Part shown: positions 1 to 12,200 of the stretch, piece after piece
Layout: every line of letters begins with the position of its first letter
Position numbering within the stretch: the stretch's first letter is position 1
Assembly: GCA_021292105.1 (NCBI GenBank)
Contig: CM037869.1
Location: 32,710,835 to 32,774,834 of the forward strand
Length of the DNA: 64,000 bases
Origin: Anadara kagoshimensis
Lineage: Eukaryota; Mollusca; Bivalvia; Arcoida; Arcidae
Direction: 5' to 3'
The notes under the pieces: model-generated
The model's input: the letters and a program-made list of their open reading frames with translations, nothing else
What the model was told of the DNA's origin: nothing
The model's database searches: none
Position numbers and translations under genes: made by a program

Positions 1-199
1 GGTGGTGGTGTTGGTGGAATAAGCCGTCGTGAATCTTCAGTAACGCAAATTAACAAAATCTTGTTCGAACTAGGATCTGCTTTAGTGGGATTCAATCAAG
101 AGCGCAGGCGATAAAAGACGACACAATCCGAAAGTCGGTATCAAGACAACCGGTCCCTAGACTCTGGGCTCTCATTCTTTGTTTTCCATATACAATCAT

Positions 200-510
200 T
201 TCTCAATATCGTTCTGTTTGCGGGATTATGGATTCGAACCCCGGTAGGCTCTGACAAGGCTTGATAATAGGCAGTGACTGTTATGCCAAGCACACGGCCT
301 TTTAAAATGAAAGTCACAAGGTTCTTCAAAAGAGACTAGAAAATCCGATGCCCTATGTCACGGAAGACTCTCCCTGCACATTTCCCTGAGCGCTCTGCAA
401 AGAAAACATTCTGCCATTTCGCACAAAGCTGGCGACTTCTCGATATAAGTATAAATATTCTTGACTGAGACGTAAAACCACATTCAATCAATCAATTTAT
501 CAATGTCGTC
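200..510 (+). mobile_element. tRNA-related SINE, copy 1
   Basis: GGATTCGAACCCCGG at about 230 is a polymerase III B-box-like motif. It is followed by TCTGACAAGGCTTG, a body shared with the copy at 3560 (GCCNNTNACTNGGCATTTTANAA; TTCTAAAGAGAC), and a tail CTTGACTGAGACGTAAAACCACATTCAATCAATCAAT. The A-box half is not visible, so the copy may be 5' truncated. Confidence 0.6.
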
Positions 511-1559
511 ATCTTATTTTTTTCGTACTGTTATCTGGTAATACTAATTTTTCACTTCCAAAGATTTTTTTTACATTCATAGAATGAATGCGCAGGAAAA
601 AGTCGCTCAACTCGAGGCAAAATAGTTTGTTACCTTGCAGTCTCTTTGACAAAAATTCTGATGTTTTTGCTTGAACAATAGACGCTTATTGACACAAATC
701 ATAGATTATATTAGAAACGTTACAAAAGACGTAGAAATGAATGACGCAGTACCCGTTTGCAATTTTTATAAATCACTTTATTATCACATAACGCTGAAAT
801 TAGGCACATTGTTCAAACGTGACGTTATCATGACGTTATGGTGGCAAAAATGTAAAATGGCAACAAACACTCCTTTTTATTGACCAAAATACATATATTT
901 TACACTTGTAAAGTAGGGAATGCCATATATCATTAGAAAGGTCATGAAATGTTCTATTCAAATCTGACAAAATCTGAAAATGTCAAAATTTGGCCATAAG
1001 AGACGTTTCTACTTGGACGGGCTCATTTATGTTTGTAATCGAAGCTTAGTACTTAATACCGAAATCGGCAGGATTCGTATGCCACTGTGATGGTGAAAAT
1101 ATTTATCGTTTACGTTAAACTTCTTATATATCCCAGGTCAACCTTACTGTTTTATTCGATGTGATTATGTAATTCAATTTTAACTTCAGAAAACAGCATG
1201 CACCGTGTACGTTGCAAGAGATCAATTGTAGATTTATCGAACGGCAAATAATCCAAAACAATGGTCTACGTAAAATTGTGATTAGCAAAGCGTTTGACAT
1301 CAGCCTTGCAGTTTGAAACACTGCTGTAACAATAATTATTCCAATAAATGTTATTGATATGAAAGAATTATATCAGCTTTACAACAAAAGGGGAACCCCG
1401 CAAATGATGAATTTTCCAATCACCAGTAACACAACACAATTACTACCAACTGTCTTTCACCCTTTACTCTAGTACTTACACTACTTTAACATAACAAATT
1501 TTAAAACAAGCGAATTTATTTAAAAAAAAACCTTTTAAATTTATTTTGATGGATTAAAA
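511..1559. other. No recognised gene
   Basis: AT-rich DNA with short open frames only (up to about 70 codons) on both strands. None shows domain-like composition or splice structure. I see nothing to annotate. Confidence 0.5.
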
Positions 1560-1760
1560 AGATGATTATGCGTAATAACGCGTTTATTTCAGGATTATAC
1601 GCGTATTTATTTTTTTACGCGTAACTGTCGCGTTTTGTGTTACAAATAATGCATGCCATTCGCGTTATTACAAGAACGTATCGCGTTTTATCCTGCAACT
1701 AACGTTTACATTGACATCATAAAGCCTGCCGAATAAACCTTATCTTTATTCGGTCACTGA
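1560..1760. repeat. GCGT-rich degenerate tandem repeat with a short hairpin
   Basis: Between 1565 and 1700, units built on GCGTAATAAC / GCGTTATTAC and ACGCGT recur irregularly. Immediately after, CCGAATAAA (1729-1737) and TTTATTCGG (1745-1753) form a perfect 9-bp stem. A similar GCGAAATAAC array precedes the homologous flank of gene B at about 30080-30290. Confidence 0.55.
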
Positions 1761-2359
1761 CCCAATAAAGCTACGCGCTAACTGTGACGTCACAGTTACG
1801 GCACTACTTTTTCCATTCAACATTTGACGTAACCTTTGACCCAAATGAACCCCATTCTCAATGTAAACAAAACACAGTACAATAAACATGATCAATAAAT
1901 TCATAAGTTTTAATATTTTATTTTAAAAAAGATTGATTTTTTTAAAAAAAAAATACACGTAGTTATATAAATATGATTTAAAAATAAAAATGAAAAATTA
2001 TAAGTTGTTACTTTATTCCGCCGGACTTTTAGAATATGCGGGCAGAAATACAGAAAGACGTCTGCAACATTTCATCAAAGAATATTTATTTAAAATTATT
2101 ATTGTAAGAATTTAAGATTTTGTTACATATATTAAATATGAAAATAATATCGTATTGTAGTTATTTATTTAAAAAATACGAGAACTACATGTGCTTGAAC
2201 GTCGGACTGAGCGAAAATGACAAGTGCGGGTGTGATGGGGTAGCGTGACGTCACGTAAACATTTGTATCCTTGCGCTTGGAGTGTAAACAAACAAGTCAA
2301 ACAGATGGATAACACGCAGTTACAATTATAATTTTAGGACGTATCTGTTGCAGGATAAA

Positions 2360-2508
2360 GTAAATACATGGTCATTGACGGTGAATAAAGGTCGTATTTG
2401 GCTCGGGGGCGAAAACGTGTAGAAAGCGAGGCAGAGCCTCGCTTTCTACACGTTTTCTTACCCTCACCAAATACGACCTTTATTCACCGTCAATGACCAT
2501 GTATTTAC
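2360..2508. repeat. 149-bp near-perfect palindrome
   Basis: Arms 2360-2432 and 2436-2508 are reverse complements over 73 nt with six mismatches clustered near the inner third, around a 3-nt centre (AGA between GAGGC and GCCTC). The outer ends are GTAAATACATGG and CCATGTATTTAC. It would fold into one long hairpin, as foldback elements do. No coding sequence is inside. Confidence 0.9.
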
Positions 2509-2619
2509 TATATATCGCGACATAAACAGAAAAGTTACGTGTTTTTTGCAATAGAAGGTGTATATTATGCGAAAATGTTTTTATTCTACCAAATTGCGCA
2601 TAATGGGCTTCTGTAATGT

Positions 2620-3260
2620 TTAGGCAATGGTAATTTAATTATAATAAGTATTCTAACTAATAAAAATAAAACAATATTAAAAAGTTAACAAAGTCTTGCA
2701 ATATAACAATATATAAAGCCCTCCAATCATACACATCACAATTATTTATCATTTTGATATACCGGATGTTTAACTGTATAAATAAAGTACTTTAAATGTA
2801 AATTTAGTTGCATATTTAAGGTAATACGTACTTAACATAACAGGTAATAATACATACATTGCAGGTATATATAATCCGTTCGTCAGGGTGTTTGATTTAC
2901 GTCAATGATGATCTTTATTTAGTTCAAGATAAAAGATAACATTTAAACTTCCTTTTTGTTTTTGTGTATTATGTCTGTCCCTACTGCTTCTTATTCTACG
3001 GTGGATTTATTTATTTTGCGGTCAGGTAAATTGCGCAAAGTTTGATCCGGGCATTTGACCTTTAAGTTGAATAATGCATTGGACTAAAATATTGTTTGGT
3101 TTATATAAGACAGCATGTTTCACTACTATGATCACTCCGTACCCAGTATTAATATCGTCTATACCTATGTATCAACTTTTAAATAGCCTTTAAATTACAC
3201 AATGGATATCTGTTTGAACATTCAAATGAAAGGTCAAATTTCCAGGTCATCTTCGGTAAG
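2620..3260. other. Upstream flank of gene A, homologous to 30305-31700
   Basis: AATAAAACAATATTAAAAAG, TTAACAAAGTCTTGCA, AATTTAGTTGCATATTTAAG and GGTAATACGTA match 30,350-30,525; AACAGGTAATAATACATACA to ATAAGACAGCATG matches 31,305-31,590. No coding sequence is seen. It marks the left part of the duplicated block. The intervening 3261-3560 stretch shows nothing recognisable. Confidence 0.7.
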
Positions 3261-3564
3261 CTAATTGATAAATGTTTTCACACTAATTTCTGTTTCGAGT
3301 GGGATTCGAGCAGTAGCAAATTTAAAACAATTCTTGTTTTTTTCTAAAATTAAACAACAAAAAATGTATGTCTGGTTTTAATATTGATTTTGAAACAAAC
3401 TTTAAAAAGTCACCGTTTATTGAACAAGTTGTCTTCAAAAGTGTTCGGATTGGTACAAAAATCACCATGACCGATAAGATATTTCCTATTCATAACGTAC
3501 TCTCGACAACCGCCGAAATGAAACATATAACCAGTGACCATATTCATGACGATTTTAGTAGAGT

Positions 3565-3880
3565 GTTTTATTCGTATGCGGCAGGCCGTGGGTTCGAACC
3601 CTAAACGGAGTCTTACCAAGACTTGAAAAAGGGAGTAACTGGGTTTTTTTGCCAATAACTAGGCATTTTAGAAATGCAAGTCATGGGTACATTCTAAAGA
3701 GACACTAAAACAAAGTCTAAGGTAACGACAGGCGTGGTACTTTGAAGAACCCTCCATGCCAATGTTCAAGATCGCATTGCAGGAAAAAAATCCGACACTT
3801 CCGTTTTATCTGATGACGTTTCAATTTAAGTGAATGATTGTTATTACCACGTAAAGCCTAAATCAACCAATCGATTAGGA
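3565..3880 (+). mobile_element. tRNA-related SINE, copy 2
   Basis: GGCCGTGGGTTCGAACCCTAA carries the B-box. AGTCTTACCAAGACTTG and CATTCTAAAGAGACAC match copy 1. The tail CACGTAAAGCCTAAATCAACCAATCG corresponds to the ATTCAATCAATCAAT end of copy 1. It interrupts the homology between the upstream flanks of genes A and B. Confidence 0.6.
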
Positions 3881-3989
3881 ATATATTGGTTATTTAGCAG
3901 GAAATGTTCATAAAATGATAATTCCAATGGAAGGATTTCCAAACAATAGGTGTCATTGGGGCACACTAGAACTTGTGCACCAAACTGAG

Positions 3990-4205
3990 AGACGGATATA
4001 TTGAAACTAGACATATATTTTAAACGTGGCCGGTATACCTAGATAAAAAGGAAGTGCTTCCTTATTTAGAAAAACCGGTCTCACTTCTCTGCCCTAACTT
4101 TGCATGTTTAACTTAATTTGCCAGTCTTCAAAGTTTTAACTTTACCTTTGGATTGTGGTTTTGGTATTGATTGATATGTTTGTTTTTTATTAGACAATTT
4201 AAAAC
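3990..4205 (+). repeat. Dispersed repeat family R, partial copy upstream of gene A
   Basis: GGAAGTGCTTCCTTATTTAG, ACCGGTCTCACTTCTCTGCC, ATGTTTAACTTAATTTGCCA, AAAGTTTTAACTTTACCTTT and GATATGTTTGTTTTTTATTA correspond to the 3' part of the family. Confidence 0.5.
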
Positions 4206-4289
4206 ACTTAACGTGTACACATGTAACGTATAATATAAATACTATACAGTAGGAAATAACATATATCATAATATCGGCTCACTATATTG

Positions 4290-4735
4290 ATTCAAATTTA
4301 AATATAGTTTATTCACAACAACTTACTTTAAATACTTACAGAGACAAGGAAGTAGGTATATGTACATACACCTGTATTTAGATAAATATACAAACGACCT
4401 TTAAACGCTGTATAAGTTACCCGTGTCATTGTTTGGAACATGTTTGTAATGTGCAATATATTAACTTCCTTGTAGCACTCATACAGGTGATATCAAAACT
4501 TGCATCTAGATAAATAGACAAACCGCTTTGGTACTTTGTACCCATGAAATTTTTAAAACCAGTTTGTTATGTGTAATATATTCACTTCCTTGTTGTATTG
4601 AACACTGTTGATTTACGAAATAATATTTCGGTTTTGCTGTTCTGGGAAATGGAACTTACAGGTACGTATATATTATAAATAATTATCACAATATCTTTTG
4701 TCTACTGATTGTAGTATTCAAAGCATTTCGTGTTA
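4290..4735. other. Second upstream flank of gene A, homologous to 32790-33085
   Basis: ACAGACAAGGAAGTAG, CACTTCCTTGTTGTATTGAA, CACTGTTGATTTACGAAA, TTTTGCTGTTCTGG and ATGGAACTTACAGGT occur in the same order in both flanks. CACTTCCTTG occurs twice more inside the A flank, so there is also a local duplication. No gene is visible. Confidence 0.65.
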
Positions 4736-5074
4736 GTTTCGTCTTGTCCAAAGTGGTATGCATTTTGTCATAAACTATCAGATATACGTTACAAATCACA
4801 ACGCATGATGTTCAAATCACAATGCAAAAGCAAAGTGAAAATTTTAAAAACTGCAAATAAGGCCAATCATGCGAACTTCCGCCATGAAGTAAAACTTGAT
4901 GCTCAAGAAGGGTAAACAACTTTTGTTTAGGCAGCTACAGTGGTCAAGTGTCTAAAAATGAGAATAAAAGGAACATGGAACTAATGGATGCCAAATATAT
5001 ACATGATGAATATATTTCTGAACACAGAGACATCTTACTTACATGTATCAACGGTATTGCGATAACGGTCAAAA

Positions 5075-5225
5075 TACAGTCGAACCTGTCTTTAAAGGCC
5101 GCCTAAAGGAACAAGTAAAAGTGACCTTTATGGGCAGGCAGCCTTTATATACAGGTTCAAATAATATGAATAAAGAGCAACTGGGATACAATTCTACCAC
5201 CCTTTATATAGAAGGTTTGACTGTA
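5075..5225. mobile_element. Short MITE, copy 1 (TA-flanked)
   Basis: The element is bounded by TACAGTCGAACCTGTC and GGTTTGACTGTA, inverted repeats with TA at both edges as in Tc1/mariner-type MITEs. The interior repeats TAAAGGCC / GGCCTTTA. Two further copies are at 15310-15492 and 44403-44584. Confidence 0.75.
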
Positions 5226-6086
5226 CTTAGTGAGAACGTTGATGAGCCTAGGCTCGCAACATCCTTTCGTTTACAATTTTGTTTGTAAGCAGTTTGCTTC
5301 GCTGTATAAAATTTCTGTATTTTGGGAAGAAACAACCATATCGTATCTTCTACCTTTTTAAGCACGTGTTCCACGTTCGTGTATGCGTGAGATTTGTGTA
5401 ATTTACTAGTTTTCTTATATAAGTGCGCATTAAGGGTTGCTTTAAGGTGCTAGTTTAGTATGTTGAAGACAACCACTGGTAACCCTCCGTAACATTTTTG
5501 CGACATTGAGTGAATCAGTTGATACTCTGCCCTCTTAATACCGAGTGCTAGGCAAATAACAATCTCAAATTTTAAGGCCGGGTTCAAACCAACGACCGAT
5601 GTACAAATGATTACATGAATACGAGTTTAATTACGCCTGTAACGACAAGTAAAATTTGACTAACGTATATGCAAGTGTTTTCTCAGAAGAACATTATTCG
5701 AATAAAAAGAAGAAGACACAACCAAAAGAGATGAGTGTTTTTGTCCGGGTATAAAAGAAATACTGGGTTGCAATTCAATAAAGAGAGGTTATTTCAATAT
5801 TTAAAAATTACAGGCGTACTTATGACAGATGTCACATATATTATTCATTCCTTCACTTCCGATTTTAATTATTTCAAAATTTTACATGACTATACACGGT
5901 GTACTTATTTGCTATTTAAAAACAACTCTAAAATCTTGCATAGAATAATACTGTCATATACCATTTTTTTAAAATTTAATCATAAAATACATTCCAAAAA
6001 AGATATGTCAATACAAACATCGTGGTTTTAATTCTCATCATAATGGTGTGATTTACATTAGTTTTTAAAATCTTTTTTTCATGTGT

Positions 6087-6102
6087 GAGAGAGAGAGAGA
6101 GA
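6087..6102. repeat. (GA)8 microsatellite 68 bp upstream of gene A start
   Basis: A pure GA run between ATGTGT and TTCTGAAAA. Gene B has an AG run at the matching place (33923-33934), 76 bp before its ATG. It could be a GAGA-type promoter element or an intronic microsatellite if the ATG exon is preceded by an intron. Confidence 0.6.
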
Positions 6103-6159
6103 TTCTGAAAAAAACACACATTTAATCATATAATTTGATAATATGTCATTTATTAACAG

Positions 6160-6245
6160 ATCTTTGATAATGGAATGCACTGTATATTTATACATAGCAT
6201 TACTGATACTACTCTGGATTCAACTACCGCCTACAGAATCTTCTG
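6160..6245 (+). CDS. Gene A exon 1: signal peptide
   Basis: The start codon is at 6170 and the coding part ends at 6245 before GTAAG, in phase 1. It encodes 25 residues with a hydrophobic core (YIALLILLWI), a typical secretory signal. The matching exon in gene B (34011-34086) has the same length and the same flanking GATAATGGAA, which supports the start. A TTAACAG just upstream could be an acceptor, in which case 6160-6169 is 5' UTR of this exon. Confidence 0.75.
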
Positions 6246-9200
6246 GTAAGTTATGACGTATTTTGTTTGGTTAAATATAGAATTGTAAAGATGAATTTAC
6301 CAACAAACGTCCTATTGCGGACAGCAGATAGAAAAAGCGTAACAATACAACAAAAGAAAAAAACGCATATGGGGGCCAATTACAAACCTCCCGACCTCGT
6401 TTGCCGGCACTAGATTGCTGACATAACATTTGATTCATAGTTCATAAAGCTTATTGCTGTGTCCGTTCGTTTGATGCCTAATGTTGCAAGGATATAATAA
6501 ATTTGTGTGGCCGTGCAAAGCATTCATAAATGTCTGTGTTCATTAGAGTGCATTAATTGGATGGAAACGAGCGTGTCTGGTTAACACATCTGACACACAC
6601 ATATAAACAAACATAAGGTGGCTGAATGTTCTAAAGAGTCGGGCGATTGATCATAGTACCCCTCACCGTCTAGTTTCAAAACCAGCTTAAATAGTTTCTA
6701 GTGAGAAAATTTATCAGATCACATGCAGAAGGTATAATAAAAAATATCATGCCAAAACGGCAAACTTGACACAAAAAATCAGAATGTAGTAGTTTTGCTA
6801 TACGTCAATGAAATCGCAAGGAGGCGTTTCGAAAGTTGCTAACGTCCTTAAAGCGTCTGCACAAAGCCAGAAATTTGTGTCGATGACCCGTGTCCGAATC
6901 ACAATCCTGAAGAAGCAAAGTAAAAATTTGGAACTGACAACAATATCAGTTTTAAATATAACCGATTGCAGCATACATGAACATTACTATACTCATCTTG
7001 CGACAAACATGACAGCATAAAAGCAATAAAATGGAATGCATTGCAAAATCCAATGGGCAAATGTGCAAGCAAAGTTATGTTTAGCCACGAAATGACAGCA
7101 TTCTTTTATTTTGCGAATACGAAGACACGGAATGCGGCTCAATGTAATTTTGAGGAACACTCATGATTATTGCAGTTGCTTCTGGATTTAAGGATTTAAG
7201 TCTTAACAATAGAAATCTAATTCCACCTTCAATAAAAAATATATCGCTTATAGTATGTTCGGTATTGAAAATAAAGGTTATTTGGTAGCCCAGTTTCGTT
7301 CGATAATTCTTTCCAAAATATGTGGCACTGGTTGATGTTACTTGTGTAATTATGATAATCTCATTAAACTATGTGAATACATTGTGTATCTATTGAGTGT
7401 TGTTATGTTTATGATCTATAATTGTCAAGGAGGCTACAAAAATTGGCTTTATCAATGTATATACAATTTCAGTAGTATCGAATGAATTATTTGACATATA
7501 TTTGTCATAATCACCTATAATTTATTATAATTAAACTGTTTTTAAATTATGTTTGATCTGGTACATCAGGAAAGTTTGTAAAAAAGAAAAAAAACATCAT
7601 TTTATTAACACATGGCGACTGTTTGCTGCAAATCTGTTCAGGTTCATTAGATATATCTCTGGGTATAGTATGTTAAAAGTGTAATTGGAAAACTTTGATT
7701 GAAACAAAACACACTTAGATTTTGACACTTATGATTCCAAAGACGTTCCATTCTTGATTGTAATTAATGATATGGAAGTGTTTAAAATAGATTCAAGGCA
7801 CAATTATTTTACAACCTTACAAGGTTAGTTGACTTCAAGTTGCTTGAAGTGGAATGTATTTAATTGTATTTAAAAATTCATAGTTACCGATTAGATGAAT
7901 ATATCGATTAAATCGGGAAGGTTAGCCTATTGGTATACATTATTGGCTATGAATCTTGATTCAGAACCCTCGTTCAAATCAAAATCAAGAATATTTTGCA
8001 AGTGTTCAAATTGTTTTGAAATAAGTATAATTTATTATAAAAGAATTTTGCATTCCTGGAGTCTGGATAGATTTTTCTGCCAATAATTGTTGACAAAAAT
8101 AATCACAGGTGAGAGTCTAGGACTATTTTTATCTACAAAGGTGTTAAAATATCCGATCTCACGCAAATAGCGATATCAGATTCATTTCCTTAGTGCAATT
8201 TAATGATAAAATACCAGAACATGACAGATTCATGTTATTTTGCTTCAGAGAAAACTCTAGATATACATTATTCATGTATATTATTAGTTATTATCGCCTC
8301 CAAATGACGTAATGGAACCACGCCTATGTGAGATCAATTTCAAGTTAACGACATTCACTAAAACAATATGAAGTGCAATATACCATTTAGGTTTTTATCA
8401 TTCTATGCAAGAAAATGAAAACTATGATTTTATCCGTCACTTATTTGTGTGTTTGAAACTATTTCTTGTTGAAGTTGGAAGTTGAGATATCATCCTCTGA
8501 TTTCTCAATCATCAAACTTCCGGAAAAACATTGGCACTCGATGAAAAAATCTCCTACCGATAAAAGCAAGGACGAGAATCCTATTTTGATAGTAAAAAAC
8601 ATCTCCGTCCTGTTTTTAAATTTATTTGTTACAAGTCGGTTATTTCTTTGCCTTACCTAAGGAAATGTTATTCTACTGTAAGTATAGAAAATAATTATTA
8701 TCTGATGTATACCTTAAGTATAGATTTAGTATTAATGAATTGGAATCGTCGGCGAAAAAAAAATGTTTTGGTTGATAGTTGTGATAATTATTGCTGAATA
8801 TAATATATGAAATTGTTAATAAATGTAGAGCCACTTATATTTTTACAGTGAACCTTGCCTTACACAAAAGCACAAACCAGAGCTCAAATTTAAGCAGCGT
8901 TTACCCATCCTCAAACGCAGTGGATGGACTAAACAAACAATGTGTTAATGATGGATTCGCTCATACACTTGACGGAAACTACGAATGGTGGCAAGTAGAC
9001 TTAGGCGAAATGTGTGAAATCAGGAAGATACAAATATACTACAGAACAAACAGTAAATATTCTTTTTATAAATATTTCACTTTGTCTTCTACAATTATAC
9101 TTGGTATATAGTATTTGTAAAAATCTAAAGCACAAATGATGTAAGTATAATATACTAAGGAAATTTAAGGCAACGTATGTAGTTTCCCTTCGTTTGTTTA

Positions 9201-12200
9201 TGTTGCAAATTCGGAATTTTCATTCAAAGTATTATCGATCAAACCCTCTAGAACGATATATTGTTTAGTAGTTTTTATCCAAGGTTAAACTTAAAATGAA
9301 TTGCGTTCAATTCTACTTCTAACTTTGAAAGATGTATCAAATACTTATTTAAGCAGCAACGCAACGAGTTGTTCGGCGCAAAAGATATGGAAACAAAGGG
9401 ATAAACAGAATATAACATTGTGAATTTAAGATTATATGACATATGCAACATCGACCAATAAGGACATTGGGCTTGGTTTCTCCGTCGTATAGGGTATATG
9501 ATACAGATTTCACCTTGTCTTATTCTCATAAATATATATTTTTCCGAATTATAGTGATTTTTAGATCATTTGAATTTTTCTGTATGATCGTGTTTACATT
9601 TAACTGACAATAAATGACAATACGTCTCTTATTTAGTTCAATTATTAACACTTACATGTCAATGTCGATGTCATTAGACATGACAAAGGTACAAATTGTT
9701 ATTGTTTTGTCGAACATTAGATTTTACTGAAAATAATGCTTATATAATGTCAATGACTCAAATCAAATATGATTGTTCTTAAAAAGTTATTGGCCTACTA
9801 AACAGCCAGCTGATGGCTCAGACACACTACACAGAGCACTGCCCCATTACTTTTACTTTCCTTCAAGACTGTGATTCGGATATGGGGTATTATGTTTGTT
9901 TTTGATTTGACACTGCCTTGGAATCGTTGAGAGTAGTCGGTGCTTTTCATATCTTTTAAATTGGATTATGAGTAGTAATGCCAGGTGATGTCAAAATTGA
10001 AATCAGTTTCAGTCTTTGTCAATTTGCAAACGTACATTATTTAGTTTAAATGACAGATATATCCTTTGCATTGTGACAGGGCATTGTGGTAAAAATAAAA
10101 TATACGCATACACTTTCTACATGTTTTTAAATAACAGTTGTAAGTCGTCTGGATGGTTATGCTATCAATATAACAAAATCACTCAATCCGTTAGACACTT
10201 GGCAATGTTACAAGGATACAGATAATACTATACCTACAGACCCAGCCCCATCACATATATGTCCAAGTCTTGGACGATACGTAAAGTTTTCCAGAGAAAA
10301 GAAAATAAAAGATTCAAATGGAGATAAAGCAGTTATAAATCTCTGTGAATTGGAAGTATACGGTAAGATTGTTTTTTCATTAGTTATTTGTACATGTTAC
10401 GCCGTGTTAACATGTATTTACAACTCGACGGTTATTGATCAAACAAAACAAATGCGATGCTTCAGTGTATTTAATGTGTGACTTTCAATATATGGTTCAT
10501 TCTGTTCCATGTATAGGCATTATTCGAGGACCATAGTTTAATAAATAGTAATAAAAGACAAATCATTTGCTTAAAGCAATTAATAATTTCTTTTTAGTCA
10601 GTTAAGGCAATGAAATTGTCTAATAATACTAAACAAAGACAACTATAAAGTATATATAATAAAGCCATCAAACAAAGTTCACGTAATTAAAACAATCGGG
10701 TTTAGTGATGCACAGAAAAAGGAAAATTTACAATAAAAATTAAAGTCATCACGTTTTTAATTATAACTAAACCCTTTTTAATTTTGCAGAACTACACGGT
10801 CGTTTCGGAATAAACTTCTTCGGTATGCTTCTCAAACAAAAGTTATGAACATCTAAATATTTTTAATTGAGACGAGTTATTGTGTTGCTTTACCACAGTG
10901 ATTTGCTGCGAATCGGTTATTTATGCAATACGCAACATGTAACCGTGTTATATCGTCGAATAATACATGCATGGACCCGAGTTAACATAGAAAAATGTTG
11001 TTCGGGGCTATATATGGAAAGTATGGTATCGTTCTGCATAAATTCTGCTTCATAAAAAAAGAAACAAATCAGCAAGCAATGTTTCACAGTTTGTACCCAT
11101 TGTTCGCTGAAAAACTAAATTACCAACACGACAAATATGTTATCTATCAAAAACTCCAACATTTTGTTGATGGTATTTTCGGTATATATTTGCTTGAAAT
11201 CCGTATGCTGCCAGATGTTTAGTTAATCATATTTTGTTTCCAATTTTTCTTTCTGGTTCCAAATAGCGAACCCACGTTTTGCCACCAGTTATAATGTTTG
11301 CAAAATTGTATGTGATTAAATTTTAGAAACATTTCGAGCAATTGTTTAGCGGTTTCTATTCGTGCCCGGTTTTGGTCATCTGTCAATATATGTGGAATCC
11401 ATCTGGCAGAAATCGTTTGTACTTTCAAAATGCGCTTCAAAATAAAATACACCTGCGATAGCGATACGCAGTATCATAAACCGTGTATCTGTCATCATCT
11501 TCAATTATTTCACTGAGTTTTAAGACATTCGCCTTGCCTGTTGCATTGACCATGATAGTACCAGACAACAAAGTAAACATGTCGAACACGGGATTGAAAA
11601 GTTTCGAAGTATGACATTTGATAAGGTTTGTTATAAAACAATTTTGTCATTGATCGTTTGTCCCTCGGTGTCGGGTATGATCTGTTGAACTGTTACCAAC
11701 AGTATAAGGACCTCAGAAAATACTTTCACGGGTTATCGCTGATATCTCAGGACAAAAGATTTGTTATTTCCCAAAACACCCATGAAATAACAGTTTAATA
11801 TTGATTACTCTTGTTTTGAGAAGAAACTATTGTAACACCATATCATTATTTAAACATCCCGGGTTGATTTTATCACAGTGTAATTGCCGTGATATATTTA
11901 AAAATCATATTTGCAGATACCAAAAAGAACTTAAGAATATTATATAATCACTATCATTTTTATATCAAGGTTGTCCAAAGGGTCGTTATGGATATAACTG
12001 TAATTCAAACTGCGATGCTGGTTGCCTTAACGCAAGATGTGATCCAGATAATGGACAATGTAATAAGACTCGTAAGTTATCAAGGCAACTTTTTATTAAC
12101 TTTTGTCTAATGTTCACGCTATTGGTCATTGGTTTTTATACCCCAGCTTTACAAGTGGGGGTATATAGTGATAGGGGTGTTCGTCCGTGTGTCCGTCCGT

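Noticed and set aside
200..260. Functional tRNA gene from the GGATTCGAACCC motif
   Set aside because: No acceptor stem or cloverleaf could be formed around it. The same body recurs at 3565, so it is a SINE.
671..883. Open frame of 70 codons, plus strand
   Set aside because: Random AT-rich composition, no domain pattern, no splice context, no counterpart in the gene B flank.
10016..10225. Open frame across the gene A FTP exon
   Set aside because: It is a different frame over exon 10138-10362. The frame giving RLDGYAINIT...CELEVYG matches the FTP domain and gene B.
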